A DNA stretch of 64,000 nucleotides from Anomaloglossus baeobatrachus (taxonomy: Eukaryota > Chordata > Amphibia > Anura > Aromobatidae). The position numbers and the translations under genes are program-made. The stretch covers positions 336,863,643-336,927,642 of the forward strand of contig NC_134354.1 of NCBI RefSeq assembly GCF_048569485.1, in the 5' to 3' direction. Shown here piece after piece: positions 1 to 12,306 of the stretch; the stretch's first letter is position 1, and every line of letters begins with the position of its first letter. A model generated the notes under the pieces. The model was not told where the DNA came from. It made no database searches and saw only the letters and a program-made list of their open reading frames with translations.

Positions 1-3000
1 CACGTTCCGAGAGAACGCTGGCTGCGGGACACGACAAGATCTCCAAGGCGTAAGTGGCGAGATCAGGCCATTTTTCAAGATTGGAAGCCCAAAATGAGCA
101 AGGCTCCAGTTGCAGAGTCATGGCATCTATATTCACTTGGAGATACTCTTGTATCATCCTCTCCAGCCGTTAACTATGTGTCAGACTTCTTGTCTCTTGC
201 GGCCTTGCAAAGGATGGTCTAAAAAACAATCATGAAACGATTCAATAAAATTGGTGTTACCACCAGGTGTTGCTGGTATGGTTTGACTGATGATGACTCG
301 ACAGTCCCATGGTTGGCAAGTTACAACTGTGATATTCACTCTGTGCACCACTGGTGTTTAGTGGAAAAGCCGAGCTAAGATTGCATAACAGATTCTGCTA
401 ATACTCCTGCATACGTGCGTCCCTTTCTATGGCTGGAATTATTTCAGCAAATTTTGACTTGTACCGGGGATCTAATAGTGTGGCAACCGAGTAGTCAGCA
501 TTATTTCTAATTCGGACAATCCGAGGGTCATGTTGTGGGTAGATCAGCAAGAAGGCGTTCATGTGTCTTGCACATCCATGCGGACCAAGTCCTTGCTGTG
601 TTTGTGCCGTGCTTCCTTCCTCTGACATCTCCCCCCAACCTCGAACAACTGAAATTCGATCAAGGTCTCCCTCATCTGCTGAGTCTTCCATGCCCATCTC
701 CAGTTCGTCCTCCATTTCTTCCTGGGCTCCTGCACCTTCCTCAACAGTTTGGCTGCTACCATGCGCCCTTGTTAATCCCTCTCCCCCACCGTCCCATGCC
801 TGCTGCCTTGGTTCTGCTGAAGGTCTGGACCTTGTAGATCTTGGTATCCCTTGCGCATATGAATCCTCCTGTACTTCCTCCCCTTCCTCTTGTCCCACCA
901 CCTGACTCCGAATACTGTATAGAATGTGCTCCAGCATGTAAATGACTGGAATTGTAAAGCTGATAATGGCATTGACAGCGCTAAACATATTTGTCACCAT
1001 GTCAAAACTGTGCAGAAGGGTGCATAGGTCCTTGATCTAAGACCACTCCATCAGCGTGATCTGCCCCACATCTGCATCTCGTTGGCACAGGCTATACATC
1101 ATAACGTATTGCACCAGGGCTCTGCGGTGCTGCCACAATCGCTGCAACATGTGAAGAGTCGAATTCCAGCGTGTCGCCACATCGCATTTCAGGTGGTGAA
1201 CCAGTATGCTGAAAGACTTCTGTAGAGATGCAAGTCGGTCAGCTGCACCGTTTGAACGGCGGAAGTGAGCAGATAGTGACCGTGCCCTGTGCAGAAGTCC
1301 ATCTAGGCCAGGATAGTGGGTTAAAAATTGCTGTAGAACAAGGTTCAACACGTGAGCCATACAAGGCACGTGTGTCACGTTGCCCTGGCGAAGGGCCGTA
1401 CCCAGGTTTGCAGCATTGTCGCACACGGCCTTCCCTGGCTGCAGGTTGAGTGGAGACAACCATTTAGGAAACTCGCTCTCCAGAGCTGACCAGAACTCCT
1501 CAGCTGTGTGACTCTTATTTCCCAGACATTTCAATGTAAAGACCGCCTGATGCCATTGAGCTCTGCTGCCAGCATAGCAAGGAGGTGTGCGGGATTCCTT
1601 GTGCGCAGTTACAACGTGGGTGGCCTGACCAGACAGGCTTTGGGTGGAGGTGGAGGACGCAGACGAGGTTGAGAAGGCAGAAGCAGTGGAGGAACTTCTA
1701 CATACAGAGGATTGACGCACAACTCGTGGGGACAGCAAGACTTGTACAGCAGACCCTTCTCCATCTCTCACCATAGTTACCCAGTGCCCAGTCAGCGACA
1801 TGTAACGCCCCTGGCAATGCTTACTGGTCCAAGTATCGGTGGTGAAATGCACCCTGTCACACACAGAGTTTCTCAAGGAAGCGGTGATGTTGTGTGCGAC
1901 ATGCTGGTGTAGGGCAGGCACACCTTTCTTGGAGAAGTAGTGGCGACTGGGCATCTGGTACTGGGGCACTGCGACGGACATAAGGTCTCAAAAATCTTCT
2001 GTGTCCAGCAGGCGGAAAGGCAGCCTTTCTGTAGCCAACATCTTGCAGAGGGTGAAAGTCAACCTCTTAGCTTTGTCATGGCTAGGAGGAAATGGTCTTT
2101 TAATTGTCCACATCTGAGGGACCAAGGGCTAGCTGCTGTGCTGAGATGGTGTGAAGTAGGGTGTCCCATGAAAACTGCTCGTCTGTGAGGAAAGTACAGG
2201 CGGAGACATAATGTTGCCTTCATCCAAAGGTGGTGCTCTCGATGTCTGAGAGAGCTCTACACCAGCAGCTGTTTCCCCTTCAAAAACAACTGACGACCTG
2301 CCAATCACACTGCCTGTTGTGGTTAAAAAGGTGGAAGGTCTGCGTCGCAAAGCATGTGTGACTGCTGTCCCCACAGTCATAGAGGATGAATAGCACGCGG
2401 ATGCACTTGAAGGGGCAGACGGTGGTTGTCCCGCTCCGCTAGGCCGCATTGTAGCACAGTGAGCTTCCCACTGGGACTTATGCTTGTTATTCATGTGACG
2501 GTTCATGGACGAAGTAGTCAAACTAGTTTTTGTCCTCTACTTAGAGATTGGCGACAAATCTTACAGATGACATGAGTTGGGAGATCCTTTGCGATGTCAA
2601 AAATGGACCAGGCTTACAGCCCATGCGACCTGCAGAGCCACCACGACTTGTGCTCAGAGGCAGAGTTGTGGCGGAGGATGCAGTTGTTGATGTGCTACCA
2701 GTACTCAGTTTCTGTCCAGGAAGGCGCAAGCTAACCTCGTCGTCAGTCGCATTCTCCTCCACCGCCTCCTCTGACTTCCGAGTGCCTGACTGTGGGTTGA
2801 CAGTAAGTGGGATCTACAACCTCATCAACCTGTGTGTTTGCACTCCCCTCGTCCTCAGACCTAACCTCTTCCGGCCCTGACTGAATAGTTAAGTTGTCAT
2901 TCCAATCAGGTATCTGAGTCTCATCGTCATCAGTATGTTCCTCATTGTCTCGACCAAGAGCAGTTACAGTTTGGGAATGACGGTCTACATTATGCTCAGA

Positions 3001-3078
3001 ACCTTCTTCATCTGGGCCTGAATCTGACAGACAAAGCTTCTGGGCATCACTGCAGATCATTTCCTGGTCTGGACTCAT
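1..3078 (-). pseudogene. hAT transposase pseudogene (BED finger, RNase H-like core)
   Basis: hAT transposases cut and rejoin DNA in the nucleus. The finger shows CKIC followed by RHMNNKH, a C-x2-C and H-x4-H BED pattern, with a frameshift and stop between its two halves near 2520-2530. The longest open block is 314 residues (1981-1037). It contains TTDTWTS (first catalytic Asp, about residue 49), CDNAAN (second Asp, about residue 188), CMAHVLNLVL and CDVATRWNST, all in hAT order. A TGA interrupts the frame just upstream, after the sequence LLDTEDF. At the window start the minus strand reads FWASNLEKWPDLATYALEIL followed by SCPAASVLSER, the hAT dimerisation domain. The catalytic Glu lies in the degraded stretch or outside the open block. 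The family call is firm; the host or subfamily is not. Confidence 0.85.
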
Positions 3079-3690
3079 GGTAGCTTTGGAGCAGACCTCT
3101 GATTCCTAGGCTATAGTGTGAATGAACAGCTCTGCAGACTCACCCATCTCCGTGACCCCATACTCTGCAGGGCGGGTGGAGACTTGAGAGCTGGTAGAAA
3201 GCAAGTGCGATTGCGGTGACAACTCAGAGAACTGGAGTTTTTGGATGTTGAAGTTGAGGTGGAGGAGAGGCCACTTGAGATCCATTCAAGCATGTGCTTT
3301 TTTTGTGCATCATCTACTTTTGTTAGTGTTGTTCGGTTCCGTAAAAAAAGGGATCACATCAGATTGTCCACGGAAAGTAATAGACATCTTACTTTTGCTG
3401 AAAGATGGCCTTTCTTCAGCAGATGTTACTGTAGCTGTACCACCTACCCCACGGACACAAACTTTTTTTTTCCCTTTCCAACACGCCTGTTCCCCTTTCC
3501 ACCAGTATCTGTCCTTTTGACACTCATTTTGTTTGTGACCAAATTAGACACTTAAAATGTCGTAGCAAAAATGGAGAGGTGGTCTAGCTTTATTGACAGC
3601 TGAAGAACCAAACACTGACTGTGGCAGCACTTTTTGCAATTAAAATTGCGTAGCAAAAATGGACAGGTGTGTAGAATGCACACTTAGGCG
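1..3690 (-). mobile_element. hAT DNA transposon, decayed, cut by the window start
   Basis: This is a minus-strand hAT element. Its transposase 3' end runs off the left edge, so only the 5' side and most of the coding region are present. Reading leftward, one meets an acidic N-terminal region (about 3078-2740), a BED-type zinc finger (about 2610-2470), the catalytic core (1981-1037) and the C-terminal dimerisation block (about 160-1). Reading frames shift between these blocks, so it is no longer functional. Bases 3079-3690 are non-coding leader and contain the subterminal units described separately. I could not identify its terminal inverted repeat, so the right boundary is approximate. Confidence 0.85.
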
Positions 3691-4440
3691 GGCTTTGCAC
3701 ACTAAGACATCGCAGGCCGATGCTGCGATGCCGAGTGCGATAGTGCCCGCCCCCGTCGCAGCTGCGATATGTGGTGATAGCTGGCGTAGCGAAACTTATC
3801 GCTACGCCAGCTTCACACACACACTCACCTGCCGTGCGACGTCCCTGTGGCCGGCGACCCGCCTCCTTGTTAAGGGGGCGGGTCGTGCGGCGTCACTGCG
3901 ACGTCACACGGCAGGCGGCCAATCAGAGCGGAGGGGCGGAGATGAGCAGGATGTAAACATCCTGCCCACCTCCTTCCTTCCGCATATCCTACGGAAGCCG
4001 CAGTGAGGCCGGTAGGAGACGTTCCTCGCTCCTGCGACTTCACACACAGCGATGTGTGCTGCCGCAGGAGCGAGGAACAACATCGGACCATTGCGTCAGC
4101 GTAATTATGGATTACGCCGACGCTGTACCAATGATACGATTACGACGCTTTTGCGCTCGTTAATCGTATCATCCAGTCTTTACACACTGCGATGTCGCAT
4201 GCGATGCCGGAAGTGCGTCATTTTCAATTTGACCCCACCGACATCGCACCTGCGATGTCGCAGTGTGCAAAGTGCCCCTTAGGGTTCCTCTCCTGTCAAG
4301 CAAGGTACACAAAGTTAGTATCCCAGACAATTTTAGTATTCCCCTAAAAGTGGCAGCACTTTTTGCAATTAAAATTGCAAAGCAAAAATGGAGGTGTGTG
4401 TGGAATGCACAGGTGCTGTAGCTAGCCTGTCAGCAGAGGA
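3552..4440. repeat. Subterminal tandem units of the hAT element
   Basis: A unit of roughly 70-100 bp recurs at about 3552, 3618 and 4348. Each copy carries the words GCAAAAATGGA and GGTGTG, and the last two also carry GTGGCAGCACTTTTTGCAAT with the short palindrome GCAATTAAAATTGC. The final units are separated by a nested MITE (3687-4278). Arrays like this near transposon ends are often transposase binding sites; that role is inferred here. Confidence 0.6.
3687..4278. mobile_element. Harbinger-like MITE, 592 bp, TTA target duplication
   Basis: The ends are inverted: left GGCGGGCTTTGCACACT, right complement GGGGCACTTTGCACACTG, followed on both sides by CGACATCGCA-like words. TTA flanks both ends (3684-3686 and 4279-4281). 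A 3-bp TTA/TAA duplication is typical of PIF/Harbinger elements. The interior has no transposase and contains internal inverted repeats rich in GCGATG and CATCGC. Related copies lie at 16225, 17718, 19967 and 22209. Confidence 0.75.
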
Positions 4441-4786
4441 ACCCTCACTTTCTATCCCTGTCAATGAAACAATGCCCCAAGGAATTGCCTGAGCTGATTT
4501 AGCCAGACGCTGTGATACCGTGTTTTTCCAAAAATATGACACTGTCTTATATTTTTTTTGCCCCCCAAAAAAGCGCTAGGGCTTATTTTTGGAGGAGGTC
4601 TTATTCTTGGAGAAACACGGTTGGGGGTAAGTTTACCCCCCAAAAAAGCAGACCCCCCCACTTCCCAGGAGACTCATACTCCCCAGACCAGGACGTCTGC
4701 GTGGTTCCCAGGTCCTCCTGTGATCTCCGGTCGGTGCTGCACGCCGTCCTACCCTGCTGCTAGCTGACACACACAGCAGATCCCAG

Positions 4787-5095
4787 ACACAAACACACAG
4801 CAGATCACACACAGCAGATCACAGATATACACAGCAGATCACACACAGATCGCAAGCACACACAGCCGATCACAGATACACACAGCAGATCACACACAGC
4901 AGATCTCAGGCACACACAGCCGATCACAGATACACACAGCCGATCAAAGATATACACAGCAAATCGCAGGCACGCACAGCCATCACAGGTAGACACATCC
5001 GATCGCAGGCACACACAGCCGATCGCAGACACACACACACACAGCCGATTGCAGACACACACACACACACACACACATCCACATCACATCACATC
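4787..5095. repeat. CA-rich minisatellite (CACACAGC-AGATCxCAG units)
   Basis: Irregular units of about 17-24 bp are built from CACACAGC followed by CGATC or AGATC and CAG or CAC. The array ends in a pure CA run. It lies inside the TA-flanked element and is complementary in style to the GT-rich array at 5214-5412. The open frames through it are low-complexity artefacts. Confidence 0.85.
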
Positions 5096-5213
5096 CAGCA
5101 CTTACGGCAGCAGAGAATGAGAGCAAGTCACGTGTCCGGCCGCAGGTCCTGTTCGTCGCGCTGCACTGCCTCTCAGGATTCTCCCGGCGAGAAGAGATCG
5201 GTGTCACTGGATG

Positions 5214-5379
5214 AGGTGAGTGTGTATGCGATCCGATATTTGTGAGTGTGTGTGTGATTTGTTGTTTGCGTGTGAGCCGATGACGATGTTTGTGTGTGCG
5301 ATCTGATTATGTGTGCGATCTGACTGTGTGTGCGATTCGATGTTTGTGTGTGAGATCTGGTGTGTGTGTGAGATCTGAT

Positions 5380-5411
<32 letters not shown>

Positions 5412-5412
5412 C
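5214..5412. repeat. GT-rich minisatellite (GTGTGTG-CGATCTGATT units)
   Basis: Units of GTGTGTG followed by CGATCTGAT or similar end in a pure GT run and a GAGA tract. Together with the CA-rich array upstream this forms an imperfect inverted repeat about 600 bp across. Confidence 0.8.
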
Positions 5413-5689
5413 TGATGTGTGCGGGTGTGTGATCACTGCAGGTCCTCTGCTCAGTGTCTGGTGAGTGTAATTGCCGGGTGCCGTTGTGTATAATGAAGTG
5501 TCCTGCAGTATCTGTATCTTTTTTAGCTGCACAGACACTTCATTATTGATCCGGGACTAGGGCTTATTTTCGGGGGAGGGCTTATATTTAAGCCTTTCTC
5601 CGAAAATGCTGAAAATCCCTGCTAGGGCTTATTTTTGGTGGAGGTCTTATTTTTGGAAAAACACGGTATAAACCCCTGCACAGCGCTGG

Positions 5690-6330
5690 CACAGACCTGC
5701 CTAGCAGAAATGGCTATGAACAGCTATAATGTAGCCCTGAAAAGGGCTGAAATTACAAGTATTCCCTAATCACTAAAGCAATGTGTAGATTGCACTGTAT
5801 GTCTATAGTGCACATAGCAGCAGCAGCAGCGGCAGCGGGAGCGGTGACTGTCACCCACCCACAGCAGAGAGATAATGGCGGCGACGGGGAAAATGGCCGG
5901 GTCTTATAGGGCAAAGACATGTGACATGCACAGCCAATGACACATGCCCTTGCTTGTTTGGCAAAAATTGGTTGGTGATTGGCTGACAGCCTGGCCCGCC
6001 CCACTGTACGCGTGGTTAGGGGGGGAAAAAAAAAAATGTCGATTGCCATTCTTTCAGCACTCTGCAGCAGCACTGATCTAAAGCCCGTCCCCCCCCCGCA
6101 CACTATATGCTGAATTTTGATATCATCATGATTCGCAGTGACTCACAATATTACAGTGAAAAGCCAGCTAGTAACTAGCTATGCTTTTTGGTGATCGAAC
6201 CGTTATCGAACGTAACTCGAACAGCCAAACTTGAAGCAAATCGTTCGAGTTCGTCGAATGACTCGAACGTCGCCCAAAATCACTCGAATTTGAAATTGGC
6301 GAACCGTTCGACTCCAACTTCGCTCAACTC
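5690..6330. other. Unassigned repeat-like sequence, possible hAT fragment
   Basis: This stretch contains a CAG/CGG-rich block (5815-5850), GC-rich sequence with GGCGGCGACGG, and then a series of TCGAAC and GTTCGA words (6195-6325). It ends CTTCGCTCAACTCTAG, which resembles the right end of hAT-type elements found elsewhere in the window (TTCGCTCATCTCTA). I cannot find a matching left end, so it may be a truncated copy. No gene is visible. Confidence 0.3.
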
Positions 6331-6556
6331 TAGACGGCATATCTATAGATACTCGCTGAAGAGAGAAGCTTCAAGAGGACGCCATGTTTACAGATACCTG
6401 CTGAAGAGAGAAGCTATTAGAATATGTAAAGTTTATAGATACACTCTGGGGATAGAAGCTTCTAGAGGAATTATGTCTGTAGATACCCGATGACGAGAGA
6501 AGCTTTTAGAGAATTTCATGTCTATAGATACCCACTGAAGAGATAAGCTTCGAGAG

Positions 6557-6742
6557 CATGGGTCCCCAACTCCAGTCCTCGAGGGCCGCCAACAGTGCAT
6601 GTTTTCAGGATTTTCTTAGTATTGCACATGTGATAATTTAATCACCTGCACAGTTGATGATTCCAACACCCATGCAATGCTAAGGAAATCCTGAAAACAT
6701 GCACTGTTGGCGGCCCTCGAGGACTGGAGTTGGGGAACGCTG
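6557..6742. mobile_element. hAT MITE, 186 bp palindrome, 8-bp duplication
   Basis: This is an almost perfect palindrome. The left arm has GTCCCCAACTCCAGTCCTCG and the right arm its complement. It is flanked by TTCGAGAG (6549-6556) and TTCTAGAG (6743-6750), an 8-bp target duplication with one later change. It has no coding capacity. It inserted inside the minisatellite unit at the same step as the copy at 12307. Confidence 0.85.
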
Positions 6743-7287
6743 TTCTAGAGGATGTCATGTCTATAACTACCCGCTGAAGAGAAAAACTTCTAGATGATGT
6801 CATATTATTATTATTTATTATTATAGCGCCATTTATTCCATGGCACTTTACAGTGAAAGAGGGTATACATACAACAACCATTAACAGTACAAAACGGACT
6901 GGTATAGGAGGAGAGAGGACCCTGCCGCGAGGGCTCACAGTCTATAGGGAATGGGTGATGGTACAATAGGTAAGGACAGAGCTGGTTGCGCAGTGGTGTA
7001 CTGGACTGAGGGCTATTGTAGGTTGTAGGCTTGTTGGAAGAGATGGGTCTTGAAGTTCCTCTTGAAGCTTTCCACGGTAGGGGAGAGTCTGATATGCTGA
7101 GGTAGAGCGTTCGAGAGTAAGGGGGAGGCACGGGAAAAATCTTGTACGAGATTGTGGGAAGAGGAGATAAGAGAGGAGTAGAGAAGGAGATCTTGTGAGG
7201 ATCTGAGGTTGCGTGCAGGTAGGTACCGGGAGACTAGGTCACAGATGTAAGGAGGAGACAGGTTGTGGATGGCTTTTTAGGTCATGG

Positions 7288-8568
7288 TTAATGTTTTGAA
7301 CTGGAGTCACTGGAGATGGGAAGCCAGTGAAGGGATTGGCAGAGTGGCGAGGCTGTGCAATAGCGAGGGGAGAGGTGGATTAAGCGGGCCGCAGAGTTTA
7401 GGATAGATTGGAGGGGTGCAAGAGTGTTGGAGGGGAGGCCAGAGAGCAGGAGGTTGCAGTAGTCGAGGCGGGAGATGATGAGGGCATGCACTAATGTTTT
7501 TGCTGATTCTTGGTTAAGGATAGCACGGATCCGGGAGATATTTTTGAGTTGTAGTCTGCATGAGGTGAAGAGGACTTGGATGTGTGGCTTGAAGGATACA
7601 GCAGAGTCGAGGGTTACTCCAAGGCAATGAGCTTGTGAGACTGGGGAGAGTGAGCAACCATCAAGTTTGATGGAAAGGCTTCTTGGAGGGGATGAGTGAG
7701 GAGGAGGAGGAAAGACAATGAATTCTGTTTTGTCCATGTTAAGCTTTAGGAATCGCGCAGAGAAGAAGGATGAAATAGCAGACAGACATTGTGGAATTTT
7801 GGTTAGTAGAGAGGTAATGTCAGGTCCAGAGAGGTAGATCTGCGTATCATCGGCATAGAGATGATACTGAAAGCCGTGGGACTCTATAAGCTGTCCCAGG
7901 CCGAGGATGTAGATGGAGAACAGCAAGGGTCCAAGAACTGAGCCTTGGAGGACACCGACAGATTGGGGGCGAGATGAGGAAGTGGTGGGAGAATGGGAGA
8001 CGCTGAAAGTTCGGTCGGTTAGGTATGAGGAGATCCAAGATAGGGCCAAGTCTGTGATACCCAGAGATGAGAAAATATGTAGTAGGAGGGAATGGTCTAC
8101 TATGTCGAAGGCAGAGGACAGGTCCAGGAGGAGGAGGACAGAGTAGTGTCGCTTGGCTTTGGCGGTTAGTAGATCATTGGTGACTTTGGTTAGGGCAGTT
8201 TCAGTAGAGTGATGAGGTTGGACGTCAGATTGTAGCCGATCACAGAGGGAGCAGGAGGAGAGGTATGAGGACAATTCAAGATGGATATGCTGTTCCAGTA
8301 GTTTTGAGGCATAGGGGAGAAGGGATATGGGGCGATAGTTTGACACAGAGGATGGGTCAAGGGAGGGCTTTTTGAGGATGGGTGTAATGGAGGCATGTGT
8401 AAAGCATAAGGGGAATACACCACTTGTTAGTAATAGGTTGAAGAGATGGGTTAGGGCTGGGATGAGGACTGCGGTGATGTTGGGGATGAGGTGCGATGGG
8501 AGCGGGTCCAGTGCACAGGTGGTTAGATGTGATCTTGAGAGTAGAGTGGAAAGATTGTTTTCGGTCAT
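7288..8568 (-). pseudogene. L2 LINE reverse transcriptase domain
   Basis: The 426-residue open frame shows the L2-type reverse transcriptase blocks in order: NYRPISLLP (77-85), HSTETAL (120-126), [12 protein letters not shown] (148-159, catalytic Asp), [11 protein letters not shown] (181-191), [12 protein letters not shown] (206-217), [10 protein letters not shown] (238-247, catalytic Asp pair) and [14 protein letters not shown] near the C-terminus. The frame opens inside the domain and closes in the C-terminal region, where the normal reading LHWLPI is still visible. Upstream coding sequence continues to the endonuclease in shifted frames. The assignment to L2 rather than CR1 rests on the style of these motifs. 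Confidence 0.85.
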
Positions 8569-9140
8569 GGTGGAGAAGCTGGATTTGGAGGGCTGAGTAG
8601 CAATGATGAGGGGCCGTGGTGATTGTGGGCTAAAGCTTGCTTTGATGATGTCGATCTGCTGCTTGAAGAAAGAGGCAAAGTCTTCAGCTGAGATGAGAGG
8701 AGAGGGAGGTGGTGCTGGAGGACAGAGGAGAGAATTGAAAGTGTTGAATAGCTGTTTAGGGTTGTGAGAGAGAGAGAGGATATGAGGGATGAGAAGTAGG
8801 TTTATTTTGCAGCAGTGAGTGTGGACTTGAAGGTGGTGAGGGACTCTTTATATGCAATGAAGTGCTCAGTGGAATGAGACTTCTTCCATCTGCGCTCAGC
8901 AATTCTGGAAGCACGTCTCAGTTGTTTAGTCTGACTCGTGTGCCAGGGTTGCCTGTTGATTGTGCGGGTTTTGGTGTGAGTGAGGGGGGCAGCTCATTCG
9001 AGAGCTGCAGAGATTGTAGTGTTATATAAAGTTGCAGCAGCATCTATATCGTGTAAAAAAGCAATGTCTGTGAGAGGGAGAAGGGACTGTGAAAGTGCGT
9101 GTAAATCAAGGTGTTTGATATTTCTGCGAGGGTGTGAAAG

Positions 9141-9760
9141 TTAGTGGAGGAGGGGTTGCGTACTTGGAGAAGAGAGGGAAGAGAATGTGAGTAGGTTGTC
9201 GTCAGACAGGGGAAGAGGTGAGTTAGAGAGGTTAGATAGGGAACAGAGGCGAGTGAAGATGAGGTCCAGTGTGTGGCCATCTTTGTGAGTAGCTGCAGAA
9301 GACCATTGGGTAAGGCCAAAGGAGGAAGCGAGTGTTAGACGTTTGGAGACAGATGAGTGGGAAGTGTCAATGGGGATATTGAAATCACCCATGATGATGG
9401 TGGGGATGTCGGTGGAAAGGAAGTGTAGTAGCCAGGTGGTGAAATGATCAAAAAAGGAAGTGGCTGGCCCTGGAGGGCGGTAAATGACAGCCAGTTGAAG
9501 GTTGGAGGGGGCGTAGATGCGTACGGAGTGCACCTCAAAAGAGGGAAGAGTAACAGAGGGTGGTAGTGGAATTGGTGTAGAGGAGCATTGGTCAGACAGG
9601 AGCAAACCAACTCCTCCACCATGCTTGTTGCTGGGGCAGGGAATGTGAGAGAGTTGGAGACCGCCATAAGAAAGTGCAACAGGAGAGGCTGTGTCAGAGG
9701 GGGTGAGCCAGGTTTCTGTGATGGCGAGGAAGGAAAGTTTATTAGTGATGAAAAGATCAT
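9141..9760 (-). pseudogene. L2 LINE apurinic-type endonuclease domain
   Basis: The minus strand carries LAVIYRPPGP, IIMGDFNIPID, HKDGHTLDLIFTR and LPLSDDNLLTF, the conserved blocks of the LINE apurinic/apyrimidinic-like endonuclease that nicks target DNA. The last block usually reads SDH; here the His position reads Asp, which would remove a catalytic residue. A second frame (9760-9335) covers the N-terminal part, so at least one frameshift separates the two. It belongs with the reverse transcriptase to the left. Confidence 0.8.
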
Positions 9761-10330
9761 GAATGTAGGATAGTTTGTTGCAGACAGAGCGAGCGTTCCA
9801 TAGAGCTCCTGTTAGTGGGACTGGGGGAGCGGGGGCTGGGTGGATGGGTATGAGGTTAGAGAGGTTGCGGAAATTTGTGATAGGTTGTGGATGAGTGTTT
9901 GAAGTGACAATAGGGATGTGGTGAGGAGGACCAGGATTTGGAGCGATATCCCCAGCAGTGAGACGAAGCAGTGAGAGTGTTAGTAGGTGGGAGCAGGAGA
10001 GGCCATAAAATGGTCGTGTGTGTCTGGAGGCACAGGGTGAAATGTAGAGGAAAATATCTGAGGGGAAGGTGAGATGGGTGGGGAGGATGGAGGGAGAGAT
10101 GCAAAGTTTATTAATGGGTTTAGGGATTAGAGGGGGGCAGTAGAAAGTGAAGTATTATAGGGGAGAAAGTAAAGAAAAACACAAACATTGTTTACAGTGA
10201 CTATGTATGCAGTTACCTTCCGGTCACTTCCGGCTCAATTCAATGCATCATATTTATATGGTGCATACTTGTATTGGTGCAGACAAAAAGTCTATGTGCA
10301 GACTTTTAGGTGCTCCATTATCTGCAGATA

Positions 10331-11438
10331 CTGTATTTTCCGGCATATAAGATGACTTTTTAACCCCTAAAAATCTTCTCAAGAGTCAAGGGTCGTCTTA
10401 TGCGCCAGGTGTCATCTTATAGGGCATATAATTAGCCCTATCTCCAAGACTATCAGACCGGTAGCGCATCCCTCTGGTCCGCCCTTGGATCCTATTACCT
10501 CCTTCTCTGCCTCTCAGGCACATAGGCCCCTCCGTGATCGCATCCGGTGCATGGGGCTGCTGTCTGCTGTCTGCTGTCATGGCTTCACTGCAGTTGAATG
10601 CTTTACGGTGGCGGTGCAAAGCATTCAACTGCAGTAAAGTGCTGACAGCAGCGGCGGCCCTGTGTATTGAACGTGATCATGGAGGTGTCTATGTGCATGC
10701 GGTGCTCAAGAAGCACTCCTTAAATGATCACATCCAGTGCACGGAGCCACCGCTTTACAGCGCCGCTGTCAGCACTTTACAACAGTTGAATGCTGTGTGG
10801 CACCGCCGCCGTAAAGCATTCAATTGCAGTAAAGCCAAGATGGCAACCTCCAGCGGCGGCTCAGTGCATCGGAAGAGATCACCAAGAGGTCTCCGTGCCA
10901 GCGGTCTGCAAGAAGCAGGTGAGTGCATTAGGGGAACGGATTTATTTAATCGTATGAACGTATATCTTATCATCATATAAAAATAAACACCAGGCAATAG
11001 ACAATGATTGAACTCGGGAACGGAGGACAGGTGAGAAACATTTTTATTGTGTGTAAACAACGGTATAATAGGGGACAAGTAGGAGGGCAATACTAAACAA
11101 TGGGTACATTACTACAGGGCAAATTACTAAACAATGGGTACATTATTAAAGGGCCCAAGGAAGGGGCACAGGGATGGGCACATTACTACAAGGGGGACAA
11201 GGATAGGCCCATTACATTTTATTGGGATCTATTTTTATTTTTGAAATTTACCAGTAGCTGCTGCATTTCCCACCCTAGGCTTATACTCGAGTCAATAAGA
11301 TTTTCCAGTTTTTTGTGGTAAAATAGTGGCCTCAGCTTATACTCTAGTACATACAGTATATCCCAAAATCTATATTTAAACTGGAAAAGTTGGGGGTTGT
11401 CTTATACGCCCAGTCGTCTTACACGACTTAAAATACGG
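10331..11438. mobile_element. TA-flanked DNA element, non-autonomous, 1.1 kb
   Basis: The left end is CTGTATTTTCCGGCATATAA and the right-end complement is CCGTATTTTAAGTCGTGTAA; both sides are flanked by TA (10329-10330 and 11439-11440). The right TA is the TA of the GATACCC word in the minisatellite. The interior (10560-10880) has inverted copies of the word GCATTCAACTGCAGTAAAG. No transposase was found. It is related to the element at 46374. Confidence 0.7.
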
Positions 11439-12306
11439 TACCCACTGATGAGAGAAGCTTCTAGAGGACGTCATGTCTGTAGATACCCGATGGTGAGAGA
11501 AGCTTCTAGAGGACGTCAGGTCTGTAGATACCCGCTGACGAGAGTAGCTTCTAGAGGATGTCAGGTCTATAGATACCCACTGTCGAGAGAATCTTCAAGA
11601 GGACATCATGTCTGTAGATACCCACTGATGAGAGAAGATTATAGTGGACATAATTTCTATGGATACCTGCTGAAAAGAGAGGCTTCTAGAGGATGTCATG
11701 TCTGTAGATAACGTTAACGAGGGAAGCTTGTAGAGGACATAATGTTTATAGATACCCACTGATAGGAGAAGTTTATAGAGGACATCATGTCTATAAATAC
11801 CTGCTGACGAGAGAAGCTTCTAGAAGACGTCATGACTATAGAGACCCACTTACGAGAGAATCTACTAGAGGATGTCATGTCTGCAGATACTCACTGATGA
11901 GAGAAGCTTCTAGAGAATGTAATGTTTATAGATACCCGCTGACGAGACAAACTTCTAGAATACATCATGTCTAGAGATACCTGCTTAAGAGAGAAGCTGC
12001 AAGAGGACGTCATGTCTATAGATACCAACTGGTGATAGAAGTTTCTAGAGTACATCATGTCTGTAGAGACCGCTGACGAGAGAAGCTTCTAGAGGATGTA
12101 ATGTTTATAGATACCCACTGAAGAGAGAAGATTCTATAGGACGTCATATCTATAGATACCCTAGTAGAGGACGTTAGTCATGTCTGTAGATACCCGATGA
12201 TAAGAGAAGCTTCTAGAGGACGTCATGTGTATAGATACATGCTGAAGAGAGAAGCTTCTAGAGGATGTAATGTTTAGATACCCGATGAAAAGAGAAGCTT
12301 CTAGAG

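Larger units (their letters stand above)
4518..5666. mobile_element. TA-flanked DNA element, Tc1/mariner-like, non-autonomous
   Basis: The terminal inverted repeat is CCGTGTTTTTCCAAAAATA at the left and its complement at the right, with TA on both sides (4516-4517 and 5667-5668). A second internal copy of the GGGCTTATTTTTGG motif lies just inside each end. There is no coding sequence. The interior is made of CA-rich repeats followed by GT-rich repeats, which can pair with each other. A rearranged relative lies at 43313-44560. Confidence 0.75.
6803..10200 (-). mobile_element. L2-clade LINE, nearly full ORF2, decayed
   Basis: This is a minus-strand non-LTR retrotransposon. Its 3' end lies at the left and finishes in an ATT/AAT microsatellite beside the TATAGCGCC motif common to frog L2 tails. 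The order from right to left is 5' region (about 10200-9780), endonuclease (9760-9141), linker and reverse transcriptase (about 8568-7288), then the 3' region. It inserted into the minisatellite. L2 elements copy themselves by target-primed reverse transcription. The frame is broken in several places, so this copy is dead. The 5' boundary is approximate. Confidence 0.85.

Noticed and set aside
4805-5538. Cys/Val-rich and His/Thr-rich frames
   Set aside because: They are translations of the CA-rich and GT-rich arrays in a non-coding transposon.
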